DNA of 64,000 bases from Chalara sp. BL73 (Eukaryota > Ascomycota > Leotiomycetes > Helotiales). The notes beneath the pieces are model-generated. The model was given only the letters and a program-made list of their open reading frames with translations. It had not been told where the DNA came from and did not search any database. The stretch spans positions 62,001 through 126,000 of the forward strand of contig CAKJVC010000229.1 of NCBI GenBank assembly GCA_918026815.1, given 5' to 3'. The position numbers and the translations under genes are program-made. Within the stretch, counting starts at the first letter, position 1. Each line of letters opens with the position of its first letter. Below are positions 34,721 to 45,825 of this stretch, piece after piece.

Positions 34721-35468
34721 TGTGCCAGTTTACGAAGAGCACTGGTACGATCCCCGAGTAGTCTTTAATAATTTGTATACCACACGGCAATTACTGAGAT
34801 TTGGCTAGAGATGTAGTGGGGGAAAGGGGGAAATTGGGGATTGTGGTTTGGGTCTCAGTGGCTGAGTATCCAGACCAATGGCGCAAACGTGGCCGCGAGG
34901 CTGTCAAGTTTAAGTTTCTTCCCCAGATATTGGGCATGTACCATGAAACAACAGTCTTACATTTTAGACACACTTTTAAGATACTACAGACGATACGAAA
35001 TTGCAAATCACATTCACGACAACGATTATAGACAGGTGCCAGGAAAACTCCGATTATTGGTATCAAACAATGAATAACTTTTCCATTCCCATCCCTTCCC
35101 AAGAGCACATCAGAAAGAAATCTAGTGTACAGTCCTGAGAGTACCCGAGAAATGGCGATAAGACCATAGTTTTTTTCGTAGTCATAGAGAACCACTGAAC
35201 GCCACGTGAAGGAAATTTTGAGTTGTCAAGAATCCAGTCCCAAGAGACCATCTCTATTGACGCCAGCAATAAATCCACCAACGCGATGAACGGCTAGTTC
35301 ACCTAAAGGAAAATCGTAAGAAGTTGGATTGTCTGTAGATGGAGCATGAGGAACAGATCCTCCTCCATCCCCGAAGGTAGCCACAAGGCGAGAATGTCCC
35401 AAAAAGCAAAGCAATGCTGGTAATAATCTGCGCAAGTTCTTCCCTCATCGTACAAATATTACAGGCGC
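34721..35468. other. Intergenic between ArfGAP and RRM genes
   Basis: Both flanking genes are on the minus strand; this holds the ArfGAP promoter and the 3' end of the RRM gene. Open frames at 34791-35195 and 35226-35435 are not convincing. Confidence 0.4.
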
Positions 35469-36905
35469 TTAAGCAGCGGTAGGCTCGACTGGGGCAGCAG
35501 CTGTGTTATTTTCAGTCAGCATATGTCCCTTTAGCTTGAGAAGACCCGAAAAAGTGCTCGAACGTCACTCACTTGTGTCGGTCTTGGACTCAGTGGCTGG
35601 GGCAGCCTCATCGTCTTGTTTATCTGGGCTGTCAATGGCAACCTTGACAGCGATCTCACGTCCTTCAATCTCCTTGCCGTTCATCTCCTGGACAGCCTTG
35701 TTCTGGAGTTCCTCGGATTCAAGGGTGACGAAACCGAAACCACGGCCCTTACGAGGCTCATTGCGGGCCTGGAGCTTCTTTACCATGAAGCGAGGAATTG
35801 GGCGAAGGGCAATCTTTGCAGAGACGGGGTTATAGGCAGAGAAGAGTTCCTTGAGCTGCAAAAATATTAGTATATTAAATCATCCATTTTAGTTAGGAAG
35901 ACTAACCTTCTCCTCAGTCAAATCATAGGGGAGGTTTGCAACCATGACCTTGTTCTTGGATGGAATGCCGTCAGCTGGAGGACCACGTTCCCGGCGCTCA
36001 CGAGGAGGACGGGTCGCGGCTGGCTTGGCCTCGGCATTTTCTGTGGTGTTGGCAGGCTTGTTGGTGATGTCGGTCAAAGGAAGAGGCTCACCAGTCGCAG
36101 GACCTGTGGTCTCCGGAGCAGCTTGGTCCTAAATGGAGTGTTAGTAATAGTAGCATTTACCAGCCCTGAAAATGCTTACACCGCGTTGTGTGCGGGGACC
36201 ACGACCTCCACGTCCACGGCCTCGGCCACGTCCACGACCAGCGCCCTTGCGGCGCCCCTCACCCTCACCCTCGGCACCTTCATCTCCGCTCTTTGGTGCA
36301 CTCTTCTCACCCGCTGGCTCAGGTTTGCGGGCGAGTTGAACAGACACCTTGCGCTCGAGAATCTCCTTGCCAGAAAGCTCGTTGATGGCACGGGTGGCCT
36401 CGCTTGGGGTAGAGAGGTCGACGAAGGCATATCCGACAGGGCGATCCGTGCGAGGATTCTTTGGGATGGAAGTGGACTCGCTGCAAACATGCAAAGTCAG
36501 TAAAGTCCAGAAAATGAAGTCAAGGATTGAATGGGAGAGAGGCAACTGCCTTGGCTAATATCGCAGTTGCCACAAAGTGCCTGAAGCCAGAACCGGAAGT
36601 CGCCACAAAGGCTCTTCCAGAGGACAAAGGCACAAGGAAAAGGGGAGATGGTGCATAAGAAGTACGGCATATACGTACATTAGGTAGCCATCGAAGAAAG
36701 ATTTCAACTCCCCCTCGGTCGTCGCGTACGCGAGGTTTCCGATATAGAGTCTGCGACCCTCTGCAGCGCTGGCAAGGACGGCCTCGTTCTGGGCATCCTT
36801 TGCGGCCTTGTCGTCCGCAGGCTTGGAATCGGAAATGGTGCTGTTGCCAAGTTTGGCAGTAACGTCGTTGACGGCGTCAGTAACTTTCTCCACGATGGTA
36901 GACAT
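35469..36905 (-). CDS. Two-RRM RNA-binding protein with RG-rich linker
   Basis: Five exons, 354 aa; introns 36481-36678 (198 nt), 36129-36179, 35856-35906 and 35501-35572. RRM1 has RNP2 LYIGNLAY and RNP1-like VGYAFVDL, with the first intron splitting the domain after FFDGYLI. A linker with repeated Arg-Gly (RKGAGRGRGRGRGRGGRGPR), a methylated RNA-binding motif type, joins to RRM2, which has VMVANLPYDL as RNP2 and GRGFGFVTL as RNP1. The N- and C-termini are acidic. The layout (RRM, RGG, RRM) suits an mRNP or ribosome-associated protein. I do not assign an orthologue. The final intron splits an almost trivial last exon (TAAPVEPTAA). All phases are consistent. Confidence 0.88.
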
Positions 36906-38007
36906 GTTGGCGATGTGGTGTGTGATTAACTGAAGATGGGCTTGAGGTGTGAAGGGTTGTCGACGTTCGCTGAGTGTGATTGACTCTTGAACAAATGGGG
37001 AGTTGTTTGAAGGGTAGCTAGGTGCCCTAGAGGTCTGGAGTGTGATGGATTAGAGGTGGAAAGGTTTGATTTCTTGATCGTATCAAAGTTGTGATGTGAA
37101 GAAAAAAGAAAGGGGAACAGGCTTTGGGGAGAAGGGGCTTCAGAAAATATACTCAAATTCCGCAGCCGTCACTTAAGCGAAATGGCGCTTACCAGATTGA
37201 GGTGGAGCCTAGCAGATTACGGTTCATGGGGGTGGGAAGAAAGAGAGCAAGAAAGAAAGAGCGAATGAATGGGAAACCGGCACCGAGATATATCAGTGAA
37301 TGTGAATAGAGTTAGGATCTTTTGTTAATTGAATTTAATCGAAAATGTATTTCCTATCCATGTAAATCGGGGGAGCGTTTGCTCTTCAAATATCTTTTTT
37401 TCGTTGATATCTTGGCCCAGCAGAGCCTCATCACAAGTTATAACGCCATCCCATGTTAAACTCAAGGCTACCACTCAACGAGCATCCACTTGCCAACTTG
37501 TTCGTAAAAAAGATTAAATAATTAACTCCTGCCTGACAACCCTAAATTCATGGTGTCAAGAGTCTAGATGCCCGGGGAGCGTCAATAATCCAGGCAAGCA
37601 CCGTCTTTATAATAATACTCCTCAAAATGATCAAAAGCAAGCGTTGTTGACAGATTGAACTTCTTAATTGACACGAGGCTGGAGCCTTGTAGTGCGATCG
37701 GTCGGCGCATTCAGGGCGGCCCCATGTTCAGGAGGTGGAACGGGGTCCCTCATGCAGCAAATATTTTAGCTGGGATTATCGGACATACGTACAATTATTC
37801 TACCCAATCACCATCATCTACGATATTTTTATACCATGGCAAACCATGGGGCGATAGAGCGCCGGAGATGGCCATTTAATGCTACTAGAACCAGTCCCGT
37901 GACTCATAACTTAGGGTCCTGAATCGGCGATTTCATAGAGAACCGCTTCGATAGATCCATAGATATCTTCATCATGATTTGGCCACTTTCCATACCCATC
38001 ATCAGCC
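36906..38007. promoter_or_regulatory. Divergent promoter, RRM protein and Tah18
   Basis: About 1.1 kb between the ATG of the RRM gene and that of Tah18. Purine-rich stretches (GAAGAAAAAAGAAAGGGG near 37098, GAAAGAGAGCAAGAAAGAAAGAG near 37239) are visible; the function is unknown. No gene seen. Confidence 0.4.
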
Positions 38008-40493
38008 ATGTCACAATTGAAACAAGGACAACAACATGACAGAACAGCTCTCATACTTTACGGATCTGAAACAGGTAATAGTCAGGATGCTGCTGAGGAT
38101 CTGGCACGTGTCGCTGAGCGACTACATTTTACGACCAGGGTGAGCGAGATGGATGAGGTTGATATTGTACGTTCTTCGCCTTCAGATAGAGGAATTATCC
38201 CGCATATTCAGTGCTTATTTTCGATCCGCTCTAGAAACAACTACTAAGATATACTTTCGTAATATTTGTGACATCAACGACCGGTCAAGGTGAATTTCCC
38301 AAAAATGCCAGGAAGTTCTGGAGGAGTTTGCTCCGAAAGAGCCTTCGCCCGGACTGCCTTAGTCACGTGTCGTTCACCACCTTTGGCCTAGGTGATAGTT
38401 CTTATGTCAAGTAAGTTTTCTCTTACTTCCACCATTCTGGAAATAAGTCGAGGCGATCTGACGATTTTCAAGATTCAACTGGGCAGCATTAAAACTGCAC
38501 AAGCGATTGAGCCAACTTGGTGCTCAAGAGATCTACCCTCGGGGCGAAGGAGATGAACAGCATGAAGAGGGGTATGTAGCTTTCATGATACATTTTTTCC
38601 AATCAAGAATGGATCAGTTTATTGAGTTGTTCTAGTATCGAAGGCTCTTTTCTGCCCTGGTCTGCTGATTTGAGCAAACACCTTTTATCATTATATCCAC
38701 TTCCGAATGGGATTACCCCCATCCCTTCGGATGTATTGCTATTGCCGAAGCATCATCTAGTTATTTATAAAACGTCAGGCTTTAGCAATGACATTGAATC
38801 TTCTGAAGGGACCAATATTGTAAACGAGAGGTAAGGTGAATGAGGGATAGGTCGATGCCTCTAAGTCCATTATACAAGTATCGCAGTAGTCAATAATGCT
38901 GACGTGTATACTCAGGCCTGAAATAGGAGAGAATGGGTTGAATGGAAGCCTTTCTACAACTTCCACAGAAAAAGCTCACAATGAAGTAAGTCACTCCAAG
39001 ATTCTCGCGGCGATGTCGGCTAGCTAAGAAACAAACACAACGCATGGATAAACTCGGTTCTGACAGTAGCGTATAGCCCCTACCGATCCCCGGTGGTATC
39101 ACAGCGAATTTGACACGAACTCAGAGGGTGACGCCAGAATCTCATTGGCAAGATGTTCGCCATCTTAGCTTCACTGCACCTTCGAATGAGCTACCTCAAT
39201 ATGAACCAGGAGACGTTATCACCATTTATCCCAAGAATTTCCAAGAAGATGTGCAAGAGCTGATAAATATCATGGACTGGATTGAGGTTGCAGACAAGCC
39301 TCTCGAAATTTTAGCCGACTCTACGGAGCATCTTTCAATCAAAGGCTTATACACCTTGCCAAATACGACCCTAAGGCAACTCCTTATCCACAATCTTGAC
39401 ATAACTGTAAGACTTATGCAAAATAAGCTTAAATAGGGATTAACAGTTCGCTAGGCAATACCGAATCGCTATTTCTTCCACCAAATATCCCACTACACCA
39501 ACGACGAGATGCACAAAGAACGGCTTCTCGAGTTCTGTAACCCCGTTTACTCAGATGAGTTCTTCGACTACACAACGCGACCACGCCGCAGCATTCTCGA
39601 GGTCCTGCAAGACTTTCCATCCGTCAAACTACCCTGGAAATACGCTACAAGTCTATTTCCTATCATCCGTGGGCGCCAATTCAGCATAGCAAGCGGTGGT
39701 AGACTCAGTCAGAGCGCCACTTCAGGCTATATCAAAGTGGAACTTCTTATAGCTATAGTCAGATACAGAACTGTGCTCAGAAAAGTACGCCAAGGTCTCT
39801 GTTCTAGATACATCACTTCACTTCCCGAGAACTCTATGCTGAGAGTTACTTACTCCTCTAACAACAAATTTTATGATCAAGCTAAGAAGAACCCAAGATT
39901 ACCGGTAATCATGAGTAAGTTTTTCTTTTTAGGAAAAATTCTGGGAGACGAGGCTATCCGATGTTTCTGTTCTTTGATGCCTAAGCTCACATTGCTGACC
40001 CTGATACTTTAGTTGCTCCTGGAACCGGGGTTGCGCCTTGTAGGTCTCTCATACATGAGCGTGCGCAAACGGTATGTGAATATATTCGGCTAGCACTCAT
40101 GACTCATTCTGACTCTTCACGTATGTATGACTGACCCATGCTCCCATATAGTCACTACAGGACATCGGCGAAAGCATTCTCTTCTTCGGTAACCGCAACA
40201 GCGGAGCAGACTACTTCTTCTCCTCTGAGTGGCCTTCAATACCCTTGCTCAAAGTCTTCACGGCATTCAGTCGTGATCAGAAAGCCAAAATTTACATCCA
40301 AGATGTGATTCGGGAACAAGGAAGCCTGGTTAAGAAACTGGTTGACGATGGTGCTATTGTGGTTGTCTGCGGCAGCTCAGGAGCTATGCCCAAGAGTGTA
40401 CGGCAAGCCCTTTTAGCTGTTCTTGGTGATGGGGCAGAAGAGAAATTGAAGAGCATGGAGGATAGAGGGCGGTTTGTGCAGGAGACTTGGTGA
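38008..40493 (+). CDS. TAH18: NADPH-dependent diflavin reductase Tah18
   Basis: Supplies electrons to Dre2 for cytosolic Fe-S protein assembly (human NDOR1). Nine exons (introns 38167-38234, 38411-38472, 38572-38635, 38831-38915, 38986-39076, 39407-39454, 39915-40012, 40072-40151) give 629 aa. Order: FMN flavodoxin domain (LILYGSETGNSQDAAEDLA, VIFVTSTTGQGEFPKNARKFW, FGLGDSSYVKFN), linker, FAD domain (YEPGDVITIYPKNF, RGRQFSIASG) and NADPH domain (APGTGVAPCRSLI, LFFGNRNSGADYFF, VCGSSGAMPKSVRQAL), ending in the usual ETW. Several alternative frames at the fifth intron gave stops; only joining at PLPIPGGITANL works. All three cofactor domains are intact. Acts in the cytosol, with a link to oxidative-stress survival in yeast. 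Confidence 0.93.
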
Positions 40494-41352
40494 GCAGCAT
40501 GGTTAGGAGTATGATTCTAGAGATATTAGACGAGACGTCATTCAGATCTGGCCCAGAGAAAAGGCATGGAGCTACAAAGATAGCAGGACATAGATAAGGA
40601 GCGTTAGCAGATAGTTAGAGCATGGCTTACAAACTCTACTCAGAGGAATTATTGTAAAGCCTAAATCACACGCCTACTTGCTCAACGTGTAGGGATTTTA
40701 CAAATCAAATATGGAGCCAAGGCTCTAACTTCTACCTCTGGTAGGGCGTATTTTGTAAAACAATGGCCTCTTTCAAGGGTCCAAAGTATAAATATTTTTC
40801 TCGTTTTCCCTTTAATGTGGCCAGGCTATATGATACATTGAAAAAGCATGCTTCTTCAATAGGATATATGGAGCGTAGCAATAAGTACGGATTAATCAGT
40901 CGTAAACAGGAGATATAGGTGACAAGACGACCGTTGGTTCTGATCCAAGCACCTTTACCTAACATTCACAGTGATAACTCTACCTCCCAGACACAAATAT
41001 CGAATATTACCTCCTCTCGCGGGAGGTATTTGAAGCTCGGCCCCACGCCACATTCTGATCTTCCATATTTCGAAGACACATTTTAACAAGACACCATTTG
41101 CAGATCCAGGACTGTATTTCCCAAAAATGGAAAATAAATGAAAATAAATGAAAACATTCTGGATGCTAGACTGAGTTCCTTGCCTCTCGTGGAATTATTG
41201 CTTAGCAAAAGTCTCGCTTAAGTTGCAGTCCCACCAAAGGCCCAAATTCCACAGAAAAGAAAGAACCCCAAAAAAACTCAGAAGAGACTAAACCCAAGTC
41301 TCCTTATAAGGAACGCTAAAGACCAAAAGTGGCAAAAAATACAAGGAGTCCA
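40494..41352. other. Intergenic, no gene seen
   Basis: Spacer downstream of Tah18; the open frame 40732-40965 is not convincing. 'aaatgaaaat' repeats near 41130-41148 are simple sequence. Confidence 0.4.
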
Positions 41353-41492
41353 GCTCCCTACCTGGTTCGAACAAGTGACCTGAAGATAATGTGCATCGCT
41401 GCAATCTATTGCAGGGTGTTAGGAGCGAACACCAGCTACGATTGTTTTGTGGGGGAGACTTGCCTTCCGCTCTACCACTGAGCTCTGTTTCA
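41353..41492 (-). tRNA. tRNA-like relic with 76-nt insert
   Basis: Read on the minus strand, a D-arm GCTC-AGTGGTA-GAGC (A-box-like), one base, then GAAGG, are followed 76 nt later by TCTTC, a five-base variable loop AGGTC and a T-arm ACTTG-TTCGAAC-CAGGT (B-box-like). These pieces have exactly the spacing of a tRNA with an intron in the anticodon loop. The insert holds two hairpins (GGTGTT-CGCTCCT-AACACC and CTGCAAT-AG-ATTGCAG). However the position before the anticodon is A, not T, and the 7-nt acceptor strands (AGGGAGC against TGAAACA) do not pair. It is therefore best seen as a degenerate tRNA gene, not a working one. I give no isotype. Confidence 0.4.
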
Positions 41493-42097
41493 GGTTAGAT
41501 GATGGACGGGGAACATGGAGGATGGGATGTATCTTACAAAGGAGCCAAAACTGGAAAGTTGTGCTGAAGCAGTTTTTAACATATTTTATGAAGGGAGGCT
41601 GCATGTGTTGTGCGGAGTGATTCGTGATTGGGCGGTTGTTTAGTGCCTAATATGGGTAGTAGCTTGTTGCATATGCTGAGCGGCTTTTATCAAGGGATTT
41701 GCTGAGTAATTTGTTGCTCCATTAATGGAATTGTCTGCGCTGAGAAGATTGTCGTACATCATTTCATTTCGAAAGCCATATCACAGCGATAGAGTATGAA
41801 ACTGCATTTTGGACATCCTCCATTGAAATTTGCATGGTAGAAAGCTCAAAATATTAAGAATCATAGAGAAAAGTTCGTGCTAGCTTTCATTCGGTTTGTG
41901 AAGTATAAACATTAGGAGTTCGAGATAGCGAATCCGTACCATCCATTATCATATCATACAATCCGCGCCATAACTTCATTAAATTCTGCTTTGTGAGTAT
42001 CATATTCGTGCAACTGTTTCTCCCCTGGGGCCTCCTATCTTATTTTTGTATGCTGTTCACTCGCCATGCTGTTATGTCAGTAGCCTATTCTGTACCC
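41493..42097. other. Intergenic, no gene seen
   Basis: Downstream flank of the SUR7-type gene. Nothing recognised. Confidence 0.4.
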
Positions 42098-43036
42098 TTA
42101 TGCATATTCATCCTTGACGCGACGCTGGCTAGAGGTCTCATCGATGAATGAACGGCGTGTGGAAGTTCTGCGCTTAGGGCGAAAAAATCCAAAGCGAGGC
42201 CGAGGCCGAGGCCGAGTGTCACGAACGTGGTCTTTACGTCCACCGAGACCACATCCTAGGAATAGTAGGAGAGTCGCAAGGAACATCGCAGCCCAAGCAC
42301 CCCAAGTAAAACCAAACGCATACCTGCCAATGTGGGCATCGAGCCCCTGGCTTTTGAATTCGTTGCGAATTTTAACGAACGTAACACTGTGCTGATCAGC
42401 ATACATATACGAAAGCATCTTTAAGGAACTACTTACGTCATCAAAGCTGCTGCGAGAGACATCCAGAACAAAGCGATACCTATAATCAGACCGGAGAGTC
42501 CGGACGCGAGACGAGAGACAGGAGATGCTAGAGCTACGAGGAATGCTAGAGCATCAAAGAGTAGGGCTAAAAGATAGAAAACCCATCCAAATCTCCACAT
42601 ATAGTAGTAGTAGGTACTTGTTGTGTCTTTGGCGTGACCACTGCGAACCGTTAGAATACCGACACCGAAAATAGCGCTGCCATGTGCATACCCAACAAGA
42701 GACGGTGGTACATTTTCTGAATCTGCCACCCAGGCATATCCAATTGGCAGGGCAGGCACAGGTGAGCCGCAATTTGTGTTACCGGTGTCGCAAACGTAGA
42801 AATAGGTCCATTGCGACTGCGCTCTCGCTCCAGGGACGCTTGAGGTATCAGCTCTTAGGAAATATGTACTGTTCAATGGCGTGGCTCTTTTGACACCACT
42901 TAGAACGACGAAGAAAAGAAGGACAAGCGATCCGGCTATGAAGATCAGGGACGCGATGCCCGCGAAGCCACCTGTATCTCCATTAGCTCTTGCGCATCAA
43001 CCCGAGAGAGGCACGCTCACGAATTCCCGCAGCCAT
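42098..43036 (-). CDS. SUR7/PalI-family membrane protein
   Basis: Four-span plasma-membrane protein of the SUR7/PalI group, which mark eisosome/MCC furrows or sense pH in fungi. Introns 42972-43020 and 42387-42436 leave 279 aa from MAAGIRGFAGIASLI. The first membrane helix (FAGIASLIFIAGSLVLLFFVVLSG) leads to a large extracellular loop with two Cys (VCDTGNTNCG, a typical family pair) and an N-glycosylation site (NST). Helices two to four (WVFYLLALLFDALAFLVALA, LSGLIIGIALFWMSLAAALM, AWAAMFLATLLLFLGCGLGG) follow. The cytosolic tail is highly basic with a 6-bp GGCCGA-type repeat coding RPRPRPR and a serine-rich end. Function within the family not resolvable here. Confidence 0.87.
42195..42216 (+). 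repeat. Hexanucleotide repeat coding RP dipeptides
   Basis: Three to four units of GAGGCC lie in the last exon of the SUR7-type gene and encode Arg-Pro repeats just inside the basic C-tail; the length may vary between strains. Confidence 0.6.
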
Positions 43037-44106
43037 GGTATTATTTATTAGATGGAACGAGGTTTGAGACCGAACGGGACACGATCCTATTATTGATTTG
43101 TTGTGAGCACTTGCAAGGAACCGAAGAACAAAGAGCTGCTTTCGCCAAAGTTTGTTGTCCGCAACCGTACCTTGCCTGGGAGAACCTTGATGATACACAG
43201 CGATTGATATTACCTCGGCGTTCAATTATATGGATGGAGAGCAACAGAAGAGATGGAAGCGGGCGACTGGCATAATAAACAAATTCCCTGTTCCTTTAGC
43301 TCTGTGATGTGTGGAGGTGGACTAGAAGCTGTCCCAGCTTGCTTGGATGACGCATTGCCTCCTCGGCTGCTGCTTGGCGTTAAACCTAACGGTGAACCAC
43401 CATATTCACACCTAATATTCGTCATGATTATCCTGTGTACTGTAGCGGAGCCGTTCTGTGACATATCTCTAAGCTTTTGTACTATCGCCATGCAGTGTGA
43501 TTAAACCTAAGTTCTATGAGCAACATCCTAAGGTCGCTCTCCTGGCTAGCTAGTATTGCTAAAGAGAACACACAGGCTGAAGTTGACGTCATGCCAACAC
43601 AACCCAGAGTTATCCAAAACCTACTCAACCACCAAAGGATAAGAACGTACGATATGCTAGCTCACATTGGGCACATGACATTGCCTGATTAAGGATATGG
43701 CTCTAAGTAATTGTCCGTGGCCCCGTAGAAGATTTTCTCAGGGATCAATGTCTACATCAGCGATTCATGCACAGCTATTGTTGATTGTTCTTTGGGGTAT
43801 TTTTGTATGAATTATCACGTTCCGCCAAACAGAACACCAAGTATAAGCTCATACAGGTGCTACATAAGTCTATTCGTCAATCAAGAAAGTTACCATCTCA
43901 GCCAGCGAAGTGACAAAATATTTACGATTTTACTGCCACGCAAATGCCCCCGTTTGTATGTATTCAGCCCCCAAAGTCTTCTTATCAGGAGCCAGATGTG
44001 TTCCAGGGGGATTGGCCAATTCTCCGTTGATAAGAGCACACCTCAAACTAATGACCATACCTAGCTACCTGCAATTCACACCTTTTGACGATGAAGATTT
44101 TCTAGT
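43037..44106. promoter_or_regulatory. Divergent interval, SUR7 type and LIP2
   Basis: About 1.1 kb between two divergent start codons. A minus-strand frame at 43222-43491 (89 aa, Ser/Pro-rich, ending with a CxxC) was considered and not accepted. Otherwise nothing is recognised. Confidence 0.4.
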
Positions 44107-44988
44107 ATGTCAACTCCGCAGTTTCTGCGAGTCTACAGACTTCCGCGGCTACCTCCAATCTCATACAATCGTGCTGGGGCCATTCAAGAGAAGCTTGTCG
44201 CCAATTTTCTTGCTCACAAAGCTCTCGTGTCATCGCGCAACCCACCATCGCCTTTGCCAGCGTCGCCTGTACCCACCCTCCTCCTATTCAGTCCCCCACC
44301 TGTATACACCACTGGCCGCCGCGAGCGTGGCACTCTTACACAGGATCAAGTTCAGCTCTTGACGCAACCTCTACCCTCCGACCCGGAAGTTGCCCCTACA
44401 ATCACAGAAAGCCTCCGCGGTGGGCAGATTACCTTCCATGGCCCCGGACAGCTTGTCATATACCCAATACTCGACCTCAAGGCGGTACGCAGCCCAAAAT
44501 GGCCTAACGGATTGACGGCGCGGTGCTATGTGAATGTGCTGGAAGAGGCAACCATCCAAACACTCGCAAGATGGAAAATCAAGAGCTTCCGAACCGAGAA
44601 TCCTGGCGTATGGGTTAGCCAGGAGAAAAAGATCGCAGCGCTGGGCATACATCTGAGGAGAAACATTACCAGTTTTGGCATTGGTCTGAACTTGCATACG
44701 GATCTGGCATGGTTCAAACGGATTGTGGCATGCGGCTTGGAAGGCAAACAGATGACCAGCATGGCTCAGGAGAGGAGTTACAAGCCAGATTTCCACACGA
44801 GGCATACAATTATCGCAAAGCACTGGATAGAGGAGTTTGTGACTTGCATATGGGGGGATGAACACAAGGAAGAAAAGCAGGCTCGAATTAGATGGGCTAC
44901 CGCGGAAGAGAGAAGGGACCTGCTCCAAGAGGCATATAGCGACAAGCTTGTCACGGCCGCATCCGAAGAAGTTCCTGACACCGCGTAG
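44107..44988 (+). CDS. LIP2: Lipoyl(octanoyl)transferase
   Basis: Transfers octanoyl groups from acyl-carrier protein to lipoate-dependent enzymes in mitochondria (LipB/Lip2 family). Single exon, 293 aa. The family motif RGGQITFHGPGQLV is at residues 104-117. The active-site Lys lies in KKIAALGIHLRR (K175) and the catalytic Cys in VACGLEG (C209), so both catalytic residues are present. FGIGLNLHTDL follows the usual β-strand. An Arg-rich insert about 70-100 is a fungal feature. There is no obvious cleavable presequence, but the first 15 residues (MSTPQFLRVYRLPRL) are basic and could still target. Its product is the substrate of the Fe-S enzyme lipoyl synthase, a link to the Isd11 and Tah18 genes in this window. 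Confidence 0.92.
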   Translation: MSTPQFLRVYRLPRLPPISYNRAGAIQEKLVANFLAHKALVSSRNPPSPLPASPVPTLLLFSPPPVYTTGRRERGTLTQDQVQLLTQPLPSDPEVAPTITESLRGGQITFHGPGQLVIYPILDLKAVRSPKWPNGLTARCYVNVLEEATIQTLARWKIKSFRTENPGVWVSQEKKIAALGIHLRRNITSFGIGLNLHTDLAWFKRIVACGLEGKQMTSMAQERSYKPDFHTRHTIIAKHWIEEFVTCIWGDEHKEEKQARIRWATAEERRDLLQEAYSDKLVTAASEEVPDTA

Positions 44989-45825
44989 ACGCAAGCTGTA
45001 AATGGAATCCAAGCTCGCTTTGACGCTTATCTGCATAGCATTTAAGTAAGACAGTCTTAGCATGTTCAAATCAAACTATGACGATGATTACAGACAGCCA
45101 CATAATCTATGTCTAAAACCTTTGCATTCACATTAACAGACAGCCGGTGGAAGGAATATTTTCAATATTTTCTCAATATTTCCTGGAATTGGTATAATGA
45201 TGTTACCTGGACCCGTTGCAGGACTCGAAAGCAATTAAACAGTCTCCGGAGCCAAAGGCTTGCCTGTGATACAACTTAGGCACCTTTAGCTGCAGTTATG
45301 CTGATTGAGGCGAATATCACAGCCAATATGACCACTATGAAAGGTCCCTCATACAATAATTTTATAGATAGATATAGATTTTTTTTCCCCGGATCAATAT
45401 ACGGTCCTTCAATCGGCTTGGAACATTCATTTCATGAGTTTGTAACGGAACGGAGAAGTGTGCTTATCCCTTTGCCATACTACTTACATGTTACCAAAGC
45501 CAGCTGGGAGCGGTTTGATACACAACGATTTATGTATCGTCCTTGAAGACATCCGTGGAGCTTTGCCTCATGTGAAACAAAGCATATTCCAATCTATCAT
45601 TACATCAGGATGTTGAATTGCAATGTGAAAGAATGATTAAAGTTGGAGAGCTCTTGCATCAATCTGGTCTCAAACAGCAGCAAGGACTTTAATGCCAAAC
45701 ATTGAATCCACATTTCGAAATTCCATCATTTCGAATAATAAGGCCTTCGCACGGGTTGGTGACATTTTCTCTAGGATAATGGTCACCAGGACAATTTAAT
45801 ATACAAAGACCATTCCATTAAAGCT
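44989..45825. other. Convergent spacer, no gene seen
   Basis: Between the convergent octanoyltransferase and LRR genes. An open frame at 45298-45546 is not convincing. Confidence 0.4.

Noticed and set aside
34791..35435. Minus-strand frames between the ArfGAP and RRM genes
   Set aside because: No protein-like order, no splice partners, and strong overlap with plus-strand frames.
43222..43491. 89-aa minus-strand frame ending with CLLCQSP
   Set aside because: Ser/Pro-rich, no homologue recognised, overlapped by an equally long plus frame; possible but unsupported.
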